Source: Amaurobius ferox
Lineage: Eukaryota; Arthropoda; Arachnida; Araneae; Amaurobiidae
Assembly (NCBI GenBank): GCA_951213105.1
Contig: OX578138.1
Span: forward strand, 95,936,114 to 96,000,113
Length of the DNA stretch: 64,000 nucleotides
Reading direction: 5' to 3'
Below, in pieces: positions 9,647 through 21,451 of this stretch. The first letter of the stretch is position 1, and each line of letters starts with the position of its first letter. A program made the translations under genes and the position numbers. The notes beneath the pieces are model-generated. The model did not search any database and was not told the origin of the DNA. It was given only the letters and a program-made list of their open reading frames with translations.

Positions 9647-10700
9647 AAAAAAATCTGATGTGGGAAACACATGACTTTCCTTATATAATGCAACGAATTT
9701 ACTACTGTTACAATGAAAAAAAATCTGATGTGGGAACACATGACTTTCCTTATATAATGCAATGAATTTACTATTTTTACAATGAAAAAAAATCTGATGT
9801 GGTCAACACATGACTTCCCTTATATAATACAATAAATTTACTAGTTTTACCGTTAAAAAATGTTATTCTTATAGTAGATATTTATAATCTTTCCAATATA
9901 TTGAATTTTCTTCAATTAGTCGTCATTTCAATTGATTTAGCGTCATTTTTGTCCATTTCGCGAGATTTTCGTTAATTTGGCAACATTTAAAAAAGTAGAC
10001 AAGTTGGAGATATTCCGCTAAATTCGTGGCCAAAATCATGCCAAGCGTTATGGACGGAGAAATAAGTTATTCTTACAGCAGATAAATGACTATTGGCGTT
10101 CAAATACAAAATTATTACTCAAAGTATATTTTCTCGTGAATGGAACAAGTTAGAACCGCGACAACGATGTCACCCAATTTATTGCATGATATTACATTTG
10201 AAAAGTAAACATGTTTCTCAACAGTTAATATATTTTTTTAATTTATGGATTACTTTTATAAATTTATTTGAAAAATGTGCAATATCTCGAGAATGGTTCA
10301 TGCCAGTGATCTAAAATTTATGTCAATCGTTTTCTAAGGAAAAATTACATAAGAATCATCTATTTGCATAACTTTATTAAAGGTTTTGATTTTTTGATGA
10401 TTTTTTCAAAATTTCACTCGAAAATTTAGGAGGATCTGAAGATTCGACTACGTTTAAAACCAATAGACTTCCAGTATTCACGGATTGTGATTTTTGTACC
10501 AAATTTCATTCGAATCGCTCTACATGTTCGTGAGATATCGTCTTCATAGACTCACTGACACATACAAAAACACACTCAGACATCACCTCAAAAATGTTTG
10601 ATTCGTAATCAGGGATGCTTGAAACGTGCTCTCCCGTCGAAAACTCGAATTTGAATTTTCGAAGCCGTCACAATACTTTCCTTATGCATATAAGGAAAGT
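9647..10700 (-). mobile_element. HLE copy 4, with a tripled 3' terminus
   Basis: A full copy on the reverse strand. Its 5' palindrome ends at 10700, and the (CA)n part near 10560-10580 is reduced to a few units. At the other end the terminal ~65 bp (AAAAATCTGATGTGG...GACTTTCC...AATTTACTA) occurs three times in tandem, at about 9647-9716, 9717-9784 and 9785-9850, each with its own 3' hairpin. The three units differ from one another (gggaaacac, gggaacac, ggtcaacac). Confidence 0.95.
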
Positions 10701-11311
10701 AAAAAGGTGCTTCATTATAAGTTGTATGCACCACTACATGCATTCTAAAAAAATACTAAAGTGTTACTATGGAGTGCCTCTCAACGCAGCTAAAAACAAC
10801 TAGTTTATAATAAAATCATATTGTTTAAATTTTGGCAGTGGCATTAAACATAACTTAGCATGCCGAATTAAAATTTAATTAATGTTTGTATGATCGGGAC
10901 AGCCAAGATTGTTTTAACTTTTTAACTAAAACTAATTCACGAAATTCCTTCTTTGTCTCAATTTTGATTCGGACAGAAAGTTTAAATTTTAAAATATATA
11001 TGATATTGCAGCTGCACCCATTTGTTGTCCCAGCAGAACGTAATTTTTTATTATGTTAAACTTCTGGGCACAAAGCTGTAATGAGAAAAATGTACATTTT
11101 ATTGCTATATATTTCTAGGTCAGGGTTTTATCTCTGGTCTGGCTGTTTTCCTATTGGTCCCGAATATGGACAGGAATAAAATAGGAGATAATTCTGCTTC
11201 AATGTACTCCGTATGTCAGTTTTATCTCTGAAACGAGTAACAGGACCAGAAAGCCCTCTTTAAAGGAAATTCGAGAAAGATATGTAGACAACTTATCCAC
11301 GGCTTCATGTT
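10701..11311. other. Intergenic, no feature recognised
   Basis: AT-rich with no coding signal and no repeat recognised within this window. Confidence 0.5.
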
Positions 11312-12190
11312 ACTTTCCTTATGTACATAATGTATCAGGAAAGTATTGTGACGGGGTCGAAAATTCGAATTCGAGTATTCGACGGGAGAGCACGTTTCAA
11401 GCATCCCTGATTACGAATCAAACATTTTTGAGGTGAAATCTGTGTGTGTGTGTGAAAATGTGTGTGTGTGAAAGTGTGTGTGTGTGTGTGTGTGTGTCAT
11501 TGAGCCTGTGGAGACGATAATTAACGAACGAATGGACCGATTCGAACGAAATTTGGCAAAAAAATCACAATCCGTAAACACTCGTCAAAAATAAACTCGC
11601 TAATAAAGTTACGCAAATATATATGTTTTATGTAATTTTTCATTAGAAAACGATTGACATAAATTTTAGAAGGCTAACATGAACCGTTATCGAGATATTG
11701 TAATTTTTCAAAAAAATTATCAGAAAGTTATATAAAATAAAAAAAAAGTATTTCCTATTGAGAAACATGTTCACTTTTCATATGAAATACCACGCGATAT
11801 ATTTGGTGACATCATTCTCGAGGATCTAGCTCGTTCCGTTCATGAAAAAAGTTACTTTAAGTAATACTTTTGTATTTGAACGCCAATAGTCATTTATCTG
11901 TTGTAAGAATAACTTATTTCTTCGCCTATAACGCTTGGCGAGATTTTGGCGACGAATTTTGCGGAATGTTGCAACTTGGCGACATTTTTAATTGTTGAAA
12001 TTAACAAAAATCTCGATAAATTAATAAAAATGATGCTAAATCAATGAAAATGACGCCTAATTGAAGAAAATTCAATATCCTGGAAAGAATATAAGTATCT
12101 ACTATAAGAATAACATTTTCTTAACTGTAAATGTAGTAAATTCATTGCATTATATAAGGAAAGTCATGCGTTGCCCGCATCAGATTTTTT
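11312..12190 (+). mobile_element. HLE copy 5, internal deletion
   Basis: Full ends, but about 85 bp is missing after 'ccgtaaacact' (near 11582), where the 'ggaagcctattgtttttatacg...' segment should be. The microsatellite is split by GAAAATG and GAAAGTG steps. The 5' palindrome has a variant (atgtacataatgtatcagg). Confidence 0.93.
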
Positions 12191-12224
12191 TACCTATATG
12201 ATGTAAAGAAAGTAAAGAGAAAAT

Positions 12225-12510
12225 GTACCTTCAATCTTCTCTGTGATGTTTTTCTAATGAAATCTGGCTCGTACGGAGCAAAACTATGTTTCTGTCTCAA
12301 CCTTAGCGACAGCCTGACGTATTCTTACAAGGAAAAAATGCAGCAGCTTATATGTTACTTTGTTTTTTCTTCGCTGGGATAAACACAAAATAACAGCATT
12401 TTCTTTTTTTGCGACACAGAGGATATAAACGATATTGCTGAACATTGCATTTGCTTCAAGACATACTTTCATAGACATATTTCAAGACATATTTTCAAGA
12501 TATACTTCAA
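12225..12510 (+). repeat. Diverged copy of dispersed repeat R3
   Basis: It shares the order of 'gatgaaatctggc', 'cggagaaaaac', 'gacagcctgac', 'tgcagcag', 'ttgttttttcttcg', 'gatataaac..ttgctg' with the better copies at 26400-26760 and 28290-28575. It is strongly diverged, and its function and class are unknown. Confidence 0.45.
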
Positions 12511-12581
12511 GACATACTGTTTTTTTTCTTCTGTAATTTTCAGTATAAAGAGCATATCATCCTCTTATATATTAAATTATT

Positions 12582-12721
12582 ACTTTCCTTATATACAATA
12601 TAATGTATAAGGAGAGTATTGTGACAGGGTCGAAAATTCGAATTCGAGTTTTCAACGGGAGAGCACGTTTCAAGCATCCCTGATCACGAATCGAACATTT
12701 CTGAAGTGATGTCTGTCTGTG

Positions 12722-12756
<35 letters not shown>

Positions 12757-12823
12757 TAAAGTATGTGTGTGTGTGTGTGAAAGTATGTTTGTGCGTGTGC
12801 GTGTGTGTGTGTGTGAGTGTGTG

Positions 12824-12858
<35 letters not shown>

Positions 12859-13627
12859 CAGTGAGACTGTGGAGACGATAACTGACGAACGAATGGAACG
12901 ATTTGAACGAAATTTAGTATATTAATTACATTCCATAAACACTGGAAGCCTATTGTTTTTATACGTAATCGAATATTCAGAACCCCCCTAAAGTTTCAAG
13001 TGAAATTTTGAAAAAATCGTCAAAAAATCAAAACCTCTAATAAAGTTACGCAAATAGACATTTCTTATGTAGTTTTTCATTAGAAAACAAATGACTTAAA
13101 TTTTAGAGCGTTTACATGAACCCGTTCTCCAGATATCGCACATTTTTAAGAAAATTATCAAAAAGTTATATAAAATAAAAAAAAATATTTCCTATTGAGA
13201 AACATGTGCACTTTTCATATGTAATACCATGCGAAAAATTGGATGATATCATTCTTGTCGATCTAGCTCGTTCCATTCATGAAAAAAAAATTTGAGTAAT
13301 ACTTTTGTATTTAACCGCCAATAATCATTTATCTGCTGTAAGAATAACTTATTTCTCCGTCCGTAACGCTTGACGAGATTTTGGCGACGAATTTGGTGGA
13401 ATGTCGCCAACATGGCGACTTTTTTAAATGTTGCTAAATTAACAAAAATCTCGCCAAATGGATTGAAATGACGCTAAATCAATGGAAATGCCGACTCATT
13501 GAAGAAAATTCTATATCTTGGAAATAATATAAATATCTACTATAAAAATAATCATTTTTTTTACTGTAAAAGTAGTAAATTCATTGCATTATATATGGAA
13601 AGTCATGTGTTGGCCACATCAGATTTT
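12582..13627 (+). mobile_element. HLE copy 6
   Basis: Complete copy with a long composite microsatellite at about 12716-12858, made of several (TG)n blocks separated by AAAGTATG and GTGCG variants. Ends are ACTTTCCTTATATAC and CACATCAGATTTT. The flanks are TT on both sides. Confidence 0.94.
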
Positions 13628-13899
13628 ACCTGTTTGGAACCGAATTGAAAGGAAATATTGAGAAAAAAGTAATTGTTTATTTATTAATGCCAACTTAATG
13701 TACATAATTTTGTTAATATTATTTATGAAGAATGATTTTTTATATTTATTTATGAAACATTTAGGAAAATAAGCAATCTTATTTTTGAGAACACATTTCT
13801 TTTTTTACAATAAATATATGTTAACGGTCTGAATTTAATGTGCAAAAATATGCAATAAAGTCCCGTTTTTGCATTTTACATTTATATATCTTTACCATT

Positions 13900-14215
13900 T
13901 GTGCATTAATTTCCGTTGGTTCCTAGACAATTTCCATGTTTTAAAATCATGAATAATTTTATTTATACGACTGATCTCATTCCCTAGCTTTTCAATGGTC
14001 CCTAGGCATTTATATGTCTTTGGTATATTATTATTCTAATTATGCGATTAAGTTTACTCTCTAGTATTTCGTTTGTAGCATTCCTATATCTTTAAATGGC
14101 AAATTATTTTAATTATATGACTAGGTCCACTATCTAGTTTTTTGGTGGCCCCTAGATATTTATATGTTTTTAAATGGTAACATATTTCATTTATACGACT
14201 GACAAAGGAACCTCA
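13900..14215 (+). repeat. Eroded ~78-bp tandem repeat, segment 1
   Basis: About four diverged units marked by 'ttccgttggttcctagacat' followed by 'tatgtctttaaatgg' and 'ttatttatacgactgaactcattctctag'. The CCTAG marker falls at 13922, 14001 and 14151, giving spacings near 75-79 bp. The array resumes at 15512 and 16620 beyond two insertions. Confidence 0.8.
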
Positions 14216-14394
14216 ACTTTTATTCCGAATAATCTCAGCTGGGATTGGGTGGAAACGGTAGGTACTAGCGTGAAACTAATATCCCTGAAATATCTCTTGA
14301 ATTGACCACAATCAATTGAAACTCCTTTGATATTTTGCTTCCGTCACACCCTTATAGAAAATCCACAATGTGCACTGTGTACTAACATTATATT

Positions 14395-15511
14395 ACTTTC
14401 CTTATATACATAATGTATAAGGAAAGTATTGTGACGGGGTCGAAAATTCGAATTCGAGTTTTCGACGGGAGAGCACGTTTCAAGCATTCCTGATCACGAA
14501 TCAAACAATTTTGAAGTGATGTCTGCGTGTGTGTGTGTGTGTGTCAGTGAGTCTGTGGAGGCGATATCTCACTAACAAATGGAGCGATTCGAATGAAATT
14601 TAGCACAAAAATCACAATTAGTGGATACTGGAAGCCAATTGTTTTAAAATGCAATCGAATTGTTTTAAAATTTTTGAAGTGATGTCTGTGTGTGTGTGAA
14701 AGTATGTGTGTGTGTGTGTGTGTCAGTGGGACTTTGGAGACGATAACTGACGAACGAATGGACCGATTTAAACCAAATTTAGTACAAAAATCACAATCCG
14801 TAAACACTGGAAGCCTATTGCTTTTATACGCAATCGAATATTCGGAAGCCCCCGAAATTTTCGAATGAAATTTTGAAAAAATCGTAAAAAAATCAAAACA
14901 GCTAATAAAGTTACGCAAATAGACATTTCTTATGTAATTTTTCATTAGAAAACGATTGACGTAAATTTCAGAACGCTAACATGAACCGTTCTCGAGATAT
15001 TGTACATTTTTCATAAAAATTATCAAAAAGTCATATAAAATAAAAAAAAATATATTTCCTATTGAAAAACATGTTCACTTTTCATATGTAATACCATGCG
15101 ATAAATTGGGTGACATCATTCTCGTGGATCTCTCTCTCTCTCTCTCTAGTTCGTTCCATTCATGAAAAAGATACATTGAGTAATTCTTTTGTATTTGAAC
15201 GCCAATAGTCATTCATCTGCTGTAAGGACTTATTTCTTCGTCCATAACGCTTGGCGAGATTTTGGCGACGTATTTGGTGGAATGTCGCCAACTTATCGAC
15301 TTTTTGAAATGTTGCCAAATTAACGTAAATCTCGTCAAATGGATAAAAATTACGCTAAATCAATGAAAATGGCGACTAATTGTCGAAAATTCAATATCTT
15401 GGAAAGAATATTAGTATCTACTATAAGAAAAACCTATTTACTTTACTGTAAAAGTAGTAAATCCATTACATTATATAAGGAAAGTCATGTGTTGCCCACA
15501 TCAGATTTTTT
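14395..15511 (+). mobile_element. HLE copy 7, internal microsatellite block duplicated
   Basis: Full ends, but the stretch from 'tttttgaagtgatgtctg' through (TG)n to 'tggagacgat' occurs twice, at 14509-14665 and 14670-14760. The first block carries sequence variants not seen in other copies (ggcgatatctcactaacaaatggag, aattagtggatac) that resemble the diverged element at 32640-32745. It looks like a gene-conversion patch or template switch between subfamilies. A (TC)n tract lies at 15131-15148. The copy interrupts the 78-bp satellite. Confidence 0.93.
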
Positions 15512-15700
15512 TCTGTTGTTATTTAAGCATTCGATTAATTATTTTCGTTATACGACTAAGTTTATTTTCTAGTTTTTCGTTGGTCGCTATACATTCATAT
15601 GCCTTCAAACGGTTTATTATTTGGTTTGCATCACTGAACTCATTTTCTAGCTTTCCGTTAGTTCCTAGACATTTTTCTCATCTTTAAAAGGCAAATTATT
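15512..15700 (+). repeat. Eroded ~78-bp tandem repeat, segment 2
   Basis: About 2.3 further units of the satellite at 13900-14215, with the marker near 15585 and 15664. Segment 2 lies between the HLE at 14395-15511 and the LTR-like repeat at 15701, so both inserted into a pre-existing array. Confidence 0.8.
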
Positions 15701-16610
15701 TCTGTGAGGCCAGAATATGTCCTCACATGAGACATTTTTATTTCAATATTTATGGTGCATAGAACGGCTAACAAAGGTTTTAGTCTAGCTGGCGCCGGAG
15801 TTTACAACAACGTGAACTTTTAGGTCAAATACAATAAATTTGGGTGTCCCAGGCCAAAGGGGCTGAGAGGGGCCTTGGTAAATGTCAAGTGATGGCATTG
15901 GGTTCAGAAGAACCAATGAGCGCCAAGGGAAAGAAGGATGGAGCTGCCCCCCCCCCCCCCCGCCGAAGGAACCACAAGTCTCTCGGATACAAAATGTTGC
16001 AGAAGTAAGTCTGACACGAAATGTGGTTGCGAGAAGTTTCCTACGAAGTGTTGGTGAAAAGAGTTTGACAAAAGGAGCGAAGCGAACGTGACCTAGCATT
16101 TGCAGATATAAAGTATCAGTCGAAGTGAAAAGTACGAGTAGGAGCCAGACACCATAGAGTTATGGCCTTACTTCAGCACTAAGACCGATGCAAGCGAGAT
16201 GATGAGCCCAAGTCTAAACTGGAAGGTATGTGCTCTGATGTTACCGGTCCTAGACACCTTCGTAAAATTAATACTTCTGGTCGTATCTCCCCTAGCTAAA
16301 ATAGTTAAATGAAAATTGATAATAAATGAGAAATGATATAAATGATAAATTGTTGTTGATGATAACTTGATGTGGTTAATAAATTATGTTGTTTAAGTTT
16401 TAAATAGTCTAATCTTTTGATATTAATTAATAATTCTTTTCAGGACTTACACAAAAGTTAAAAATAATTGGAGGGTTATTGCGGCACAACAACGAGCGAT
16501 GTACATTTAAATGTTAATTCCACTTTATGAGATCAACGGCCATGTTTTCAATGACTAATAAAAAATTAATATTAATCTAATCCTTAAACGTAACTCATTT
16601 CATTCCACGT
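15701..16610 (+). mobile_element. Dispersed 0.9-kb repeat, candidate solo LTR (copy a)
   Basis: Homologous throughout to 60908-61815. It begins TGTGAGGCCAGAAT, and the first 25 bp form a hairpin (TGTGAGG...CCTCACA). Shared blocks include 'gaacttttaggtcaaa', 'cattgggttcagaagaacc', a poly-C tract at 15947-15962, 'ggaaccacaagtct', 'ggtatgtgctc', 'gtcctagaca', 'tcttttcaggacttacacaaaa' and 'ttgcggcacaac'. The TG start, length and lack of coding sequence suit a solo LTR. I could not place a CA end with matching target duplications, so a non-LTR origin remains possible. It splits the 78-bp satellite. Confidence 0.5.
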
Positions 16611-16619
16611 CCCACAATT

Positions 16620-16960
16620 TCAGTTACACGGCAAAGTCAATTTTCTAGTTTATCGTTGGTTCCTAGACATGCATATGTTTTTAAATGGTAATTATTTTGT
16701 TTATACAACTGAGCTCATTCTCTAGTTTTCCGTTTGTTCCTAGACTTTCTTATGCCTTTAAAAAATAACTTATTTTGGTGACTGAACTCATTCGTTTAGC
16801 TAAAATAAGTCGAATAAATTATTCTTTTAATAAACTTAGCCGTTCTCCAGTTCTTCACCAGTTCTTAGACATTCTTATGTCTTCAAATGATAATATTTTG
16901 GTTACAGGGCTGAGTTCATTGTCTAGATTCATTTATGCGATATCTTTCCTAACTTCAAAC
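16620..16960 (+). repeat. Eroded ~78-bp tandem repeat, segment 3
   Basis: Further satellite units with the marker at 16662, 16739 and 16864. The larger last spacing reflects an insertion near 16795-16840. Confidence 0.75.
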
Positions 16961-18367
16961 CACTGCCAAACACAAGAAAATTCATTATTAATAATTATTT
17001 TTGCAATTGAGTTAAAAATGATTGATCAGTGCATATAATGCATCCGCAAGATAATTGGAATGCATTATGGTTGCCGCCTATCCTCCTAACAACATCAATC
17101 ACGGCCTGCCTTATATAAAAGAAATGTATAAAACCTGGAAATTCTCATGTTCAATTGCCAGCCAGTGGTATAACGTGTATTTAGCTCGGTTACGCAAAAG
17201 TTCAAGGGCTCCAGAAACATAAGGGCTTAAAGTGCGCTTGAATATTTCCAGCGCCCAGAACAAAATGTCTTTTCTTCAATAAATTTATTGAAGAATAGAA
17301 GTACTTTATTTTGATTATAACAATTACACGTATTAAGTCAGTTATGACTTAATTTATATGACTGATTTTTATAATAAATAGGAAACCAGTTTTACACAAA
17401 ATATAAATTACTTGGCAAATATAAGTAACAATGTTTCTCAAAGTTTGATAAACCCGAAGAGAAAGCTAGAAAGAGATCAAACCCGTGTACTTGTGTTTAA
17501 CGGTGGTTTCACTTCGCAATTACTTTCACTTCACAATAGTGCATAGAAAACAGGTGTAAATGATTTAGGATTAACGGTTTTTTTTTAATATAAGTTCAAG
17601 CAGTGAATAAACAGTTCATCAAAATAGTTTAACACATTTGAAAATTATTTTCATTCAGTTACTTATGGCTAACAAAAATTTAAGAAAACTAATGTAACTT
17701 CAGAAAGAAGAGGAGAAAAGGATAAAAAAATAAAATTAAAGAAAATACAAAAGATTTCAAATTATTTCATTTCTGAAAAAGGCGCCCAAAATAAAAACAT
17801 TTTATTAAATCATTTTAATTTGGGAGGCCAAAACTAGCATTAGGGCTCTCAGATTTTAAATTTTCACAAATGAAAATCTGCTGAAGGGATATTTACGAAC
17901 CCTAGAATAAAAGTATTTTCTTAAATGCATTTATTTTGGAGCCCCAAAATGTTTGTTTTGGGGAAACATAAAGTTTTCGGTACCCTTTACATATTTTGCT
18001 TAAGGAGCTAAAAATCCTAGTTAAGCCGTTGTTATCAAATGATAATTTGGAGATGAACCTCTTGCAGTAGCTTATACAGTAGCGACCGAGAAAAACTAGA
18101 TCACTTCTGATGCAGTTATCGGCCAATGCAATCGCACTTATAATTGAAGTTCAATTGCAGTCACCATGTGTGATTGTGATGGTCTAACGTGTGCTTCACT
18201 CTATTTGGAACTTTAGGTTAATACGCAAATCTTGGACGTAATCCCAGAATACAAAAATGCGTCCGAATTTCTGAATAACTGATTGTATGTAAAAGCACAA
18301 AAAAACGGAACAATATACAGCTAATAGATATACTAAAAATCTTACTAAAAGATCAATAGATATACTA
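16961..18367. other. Intergenic, no feature recognised
   Basis: About 1.4 kb of AT-rich sequence without a recognisable gene or second copy. No open frame longer than about 90 residues. Confidence 0.5.
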
Positions 18368-18370
18368 AAA

Positions 18371-18398
18371 GATCAAAATATCCGATGTGGGCAGCACA
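18371..18398 (-). mobile_element. HLE 3' terminus remnant
   Basis: The sequence atccgatgtgggcagcacat, then tactatcc, matches the HLE end (aatctgatgtgggcaacaca tgactttcc) on the reverse strand. Only the terminal ~28 bp is present. It stands just left of the compact GTCAC element. Confidence 0.55.
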
Positions 18399-18406
18399 TT
18401 ACTATC

Positions 18407-18783
18407 CGTGCAAACTCCCCTAACAGCATTTTTCTTTCACAGTGACGTAAATTTTGCGTCACCCTGTGACTTTGGGACGTCACAGAACGTCACAGTACGT
18501 CTCGGCAATGCCATATTGGGTCACAGCAAAGTCAATTTGGTCATTTTCATGGTTGTTTGCGACGTCGCATATTAACTTGCTTGTGACTTCACATTGTAAT
18601 GTCGTCACATTGTTAAGTGTTAATTAAATTGTGGAAACGTCACAGAATATAGTCACAATGAAGTTACAAAGTTACTAATAGGTAACGTCGCATAGAAGTC
18701 ACAAATATGATGTCACATTGTGACCCAGGTTTCACGTGACTACAACGTCACTGTCACACATGTGACGATCTTTGCTGTGAGGG
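18407..18783 (+). mobile_element. GTCAC element, compact copy with both ends
   Basis: About 377 bp, full of GTCAC/GTGAC motifs. The ends are inverted: CCC(t)aACAGCAttttt...TTCACAGTGACG on the left and the complement CCCtcACAGCAaagatcgTCACA...CAGTGACG on the right. The left ~200 bp corresponds to the 256-bp unit amplified at 31109-32500. The right ~180 bp corresponds to the 108-bp unit and the end at 56900-57091. It is non-coding. It behaves like a TIR-type non-autonomous DNA transposon or foldback element; no target duplication is obvious here. Confidence 0.75.
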
Positions 18784-18899
18784 TCATGTTCACGTTCTCT
18801 TTATGTCCTCAATAATTCATTAAATTGAGTTTAATTGCACAAATTAAGAGCCCTAATTCCTTTAAATTACACAATTCTCTTTTACACTTCGTAACTGGA

Positions 18900-19238
18900 A
18901 TTATTTTCAAAGGTTTAGCAGCGAAACTGCAATAGAACTAAAATATCTCGAGAACGGCTAGTTCTCGAATAATGGGGTTGGTTTTATTTTCTTCGTCGTC
19001 AAAAATTACGTATAAAATAAGCATTTAATGGATATATTTGTGCTTACGTAGTCTTTTATTTTTACATTTAATGATTTTTGCGGGTCATTTCGCAGAAAAG
19101 GTTTTTTTTTTATCGCGAATCGTACCAAAATCCAATTAGTACCAGGGTTACCCACAAGGGACTTACCAGATTTTATGAAATCCGCTCAATTAGGATTTCA
19201 GTTAGAGTGGATACAAAATTTGCACAGACAGACAGACA

Positions 19239-19284
<46 letters not shown>

Positions 19285-19433
19285 AACACACACACACATA
19301 CATGTCACGCTAAAAATAGCTATTTCGTGTTCTAGATGTCCCCAAACATGTAGATCTGTCGAAAACTCGAGTTTCGATTTTCCGCACGACTCCAATACTT
19401 TCTCTATACATGTCCATGTACTGCAGGGAAAGT
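18900..19433 (-). mobile_element. Diverged HLE subfamily copy
   Basis: On the reverse strand the 5' end is ACTTTCCCTGCAGTACATGG... followed by 'agagaaagtattgg', 'cgaaactcgagttttcgac', then a (TG)n block (the (CA)n at 19223-19300) and, further on, 'ccgttctcgagata'. This is the HLE architecture with a changed sequence: the 5' palindrome is longer and GC-richer and the block after the microsatellite differs. The 3' end is not clear. Confidence 0.65.
19223..19302 (+). repeat. (GACA)n/(CA)n microsatellite
   Basis: GACAGACAGACA followed by about 35 CA units. It is the internal microsatellite of the diverged HLE. His-Thr open frames through it are spurious. Confidence 0.95.
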
Positions 19434-20122
19434 AAAAAGAACAGCCAGATACTATCGCAATTAGATGCTAACCAACTCACGGAAAAGCCGAATATGTTCA
19501 CGAAACACTGACACATTTCACAATTCAAATTGACTAATATTAGGTCAATTCTTTCCAAATGAACCATGAACCCTTCATATATTAGAAAGATAAGACTTTA
19601 GGTCTTATAAGAAGGTCTCTTATAATAGATCTAGAAAGTTCTAGTGCCTTCGGAAATTCGTCAAATTGTCCATATTTCGCCAAATCTATCGCCAAAGGCA
19701 AACAATTTCGCTAAGGTAATGCAACTCTACTTTCACATAGTAACGATGGTTGCCTGTAAAATAGGAAGCAAAGCGAAATGAAGTATATTACATATTCGTA
19801 AAAATACTGAGAACATTTATTTTATTTCTTTATAGTACGATAGTATCGCATTAATTTAGCATTACAATTTGTATGCGTACATGTTATAAAAAATGTATGC
19901 ATTGTTGTTCTGATCGACGTTTAAATAGTTTCTGAGACTGCCAATCATTGCATATTTTAAACTTGGTAATTTATTATATCAAGAAGTGCAATCAATTTTA
20001 TTGAAGGTATGCTGCATGTCATCTAACAAACGCATTTCGGTAACATAAAATGCGGTGTAATTTTTTTTGTTTCTTGTAAAATTTAGAAGTGATAAAATGT
20101 TTCTGCTTGCCCTGCAATTATT
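19434..20122. other. Intergenic, no feature recognised
   Basis: AT-rich with no coding signal. Confidence 0.5.
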
Positions 20123-20240
20123 ACTTTCCTTATAATGTATAAGGAAAGTATTGTGATGGGGTCGAAAATTCGAATTCGAGTTTTCGACGGGAGAGTACGT
20201 TTCAAGCATCCCTGGTCACGAATCGAATATTTTTGAGATG

Positions 20241-20287
<47 letters not shown>

Positions 20288-21077
20288 TGTGTGTGTGTTT
20301 GTGTGTGTGTGTCAGTGAGTCTGTGGAGATGATAACTGATGAATGAACGGTCCGATTCGAACGAAATTTGGTACAAAAATCACAATCCGTGAATACTGGA
20401 AGCCTATTGTTTTTATATGCAGTTGAATGTTCAGAGCCCCCCTAAATTGTCGAGTGAAATTTTGAGAAAACCATTAAAAATTCACAACCTTTAATAAATT
20501 ACGCAAATAGCCATTTCTTATGTAATTTTTCATTAGAAAACGATTGACACAAATTTTAGAACATGGGCCGTCTTCGAGATACTGTACATTTTTGAAAAAA
20601 ATTATCAAAAAATCATGCAAAATAAAAAAAAGTATTACCCATTGAGAAACATCTTTACTTTTCATATGTAATATCATGCGATAAATTTGGTGACATCATT
20701 CTCGTGGATCTAGCTGGTTCCATTCATGAAAAAAGATACTTTGAGTAATACTTTTGTATTTGAACGTCAATAGTCATTTATCTGCTATAAGAATAACTTG
20801 TTTCTCCATCCATAACACCTAGCGAAATTTTAGCGACTAATTTGGTGGAATGTCGCTAACTTGGTGACTTGTTTAAATGTTGCTAAATTAAGGATAAACT
20901 CGCCAAATGGATAAAAACAAGGCTAAATCAATGAAAATGACGACTAATTGACGAAAATTCAATATATTGGAAAGAATATATCTACTATAAGAATAACCTA
21001 TTGTTTTTACTGTTAAAGTAGTAAAATTCATTGCATTATATAAGGAAAGTCATGTGTTGTCCACATGAGATTTTTTT
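20123..21077 (+). mobile_element. HLE copy 8
   Basis: Full copy with a short 5' palindrome (ACTTTCCTTATAATGTATAAGG, loop shortened). The (TG)n has TTTG interruptions instead of the GAAAGTATG interruption of most copies. The 3' end is CACATGAGATTTTTTT. Confidence 0.94.
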
Positions 21078-21451
21078 GCTTTATTGAGAACAATGAAAAG
21101 AAAAATAGACGAAACAACGTTGCGAAAAACTGTATTTCATTTCCCGTCAAACGTTTGAGCTTGACGGCATAGGACATTTCCTCAATTATTTCCCAACAGG
21201 AGTTAAATAAGGAATCACGTTTTTATATTTTGTGCCTTAATTTAGAGTTCGGATGATCTTTTTGATGCAATTTCTTGATTTTATAATGAATAGGTTCAGT
21301 ACTATAAATGATTCTAAGAAAAAAGGAGATGGTATAAATAGTAAATTGATGTGTATTTTTTTTTTACTTAATAGCAAATACGATGGTTTACAGAACATTA
21401 ATATGCGCATTTTTATACATATCTGAATTTTATTTATTGCGCCATAGATGT

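Noticed and set aside
15785..16099. 104-residue reverse-strand frame with a Gly run
   Set aside because: The Gly run is the poly-C tract of the LTR-like repeat; the second copy of the repeat does not keep the frame.
19078..19435. His-Thr repeat proteins (also at 7949-8260, 14544-14945, 20083-20376, 24963-25289, 26008-26346, 51285-51626 and 55453-55818)
   Set aside because: All cross CA/TG microsatellites of HLE copies; the shared 'RDQGCLKRALPSKTRIRIF' text is simply the conserved HLE 5' region read in one frame.
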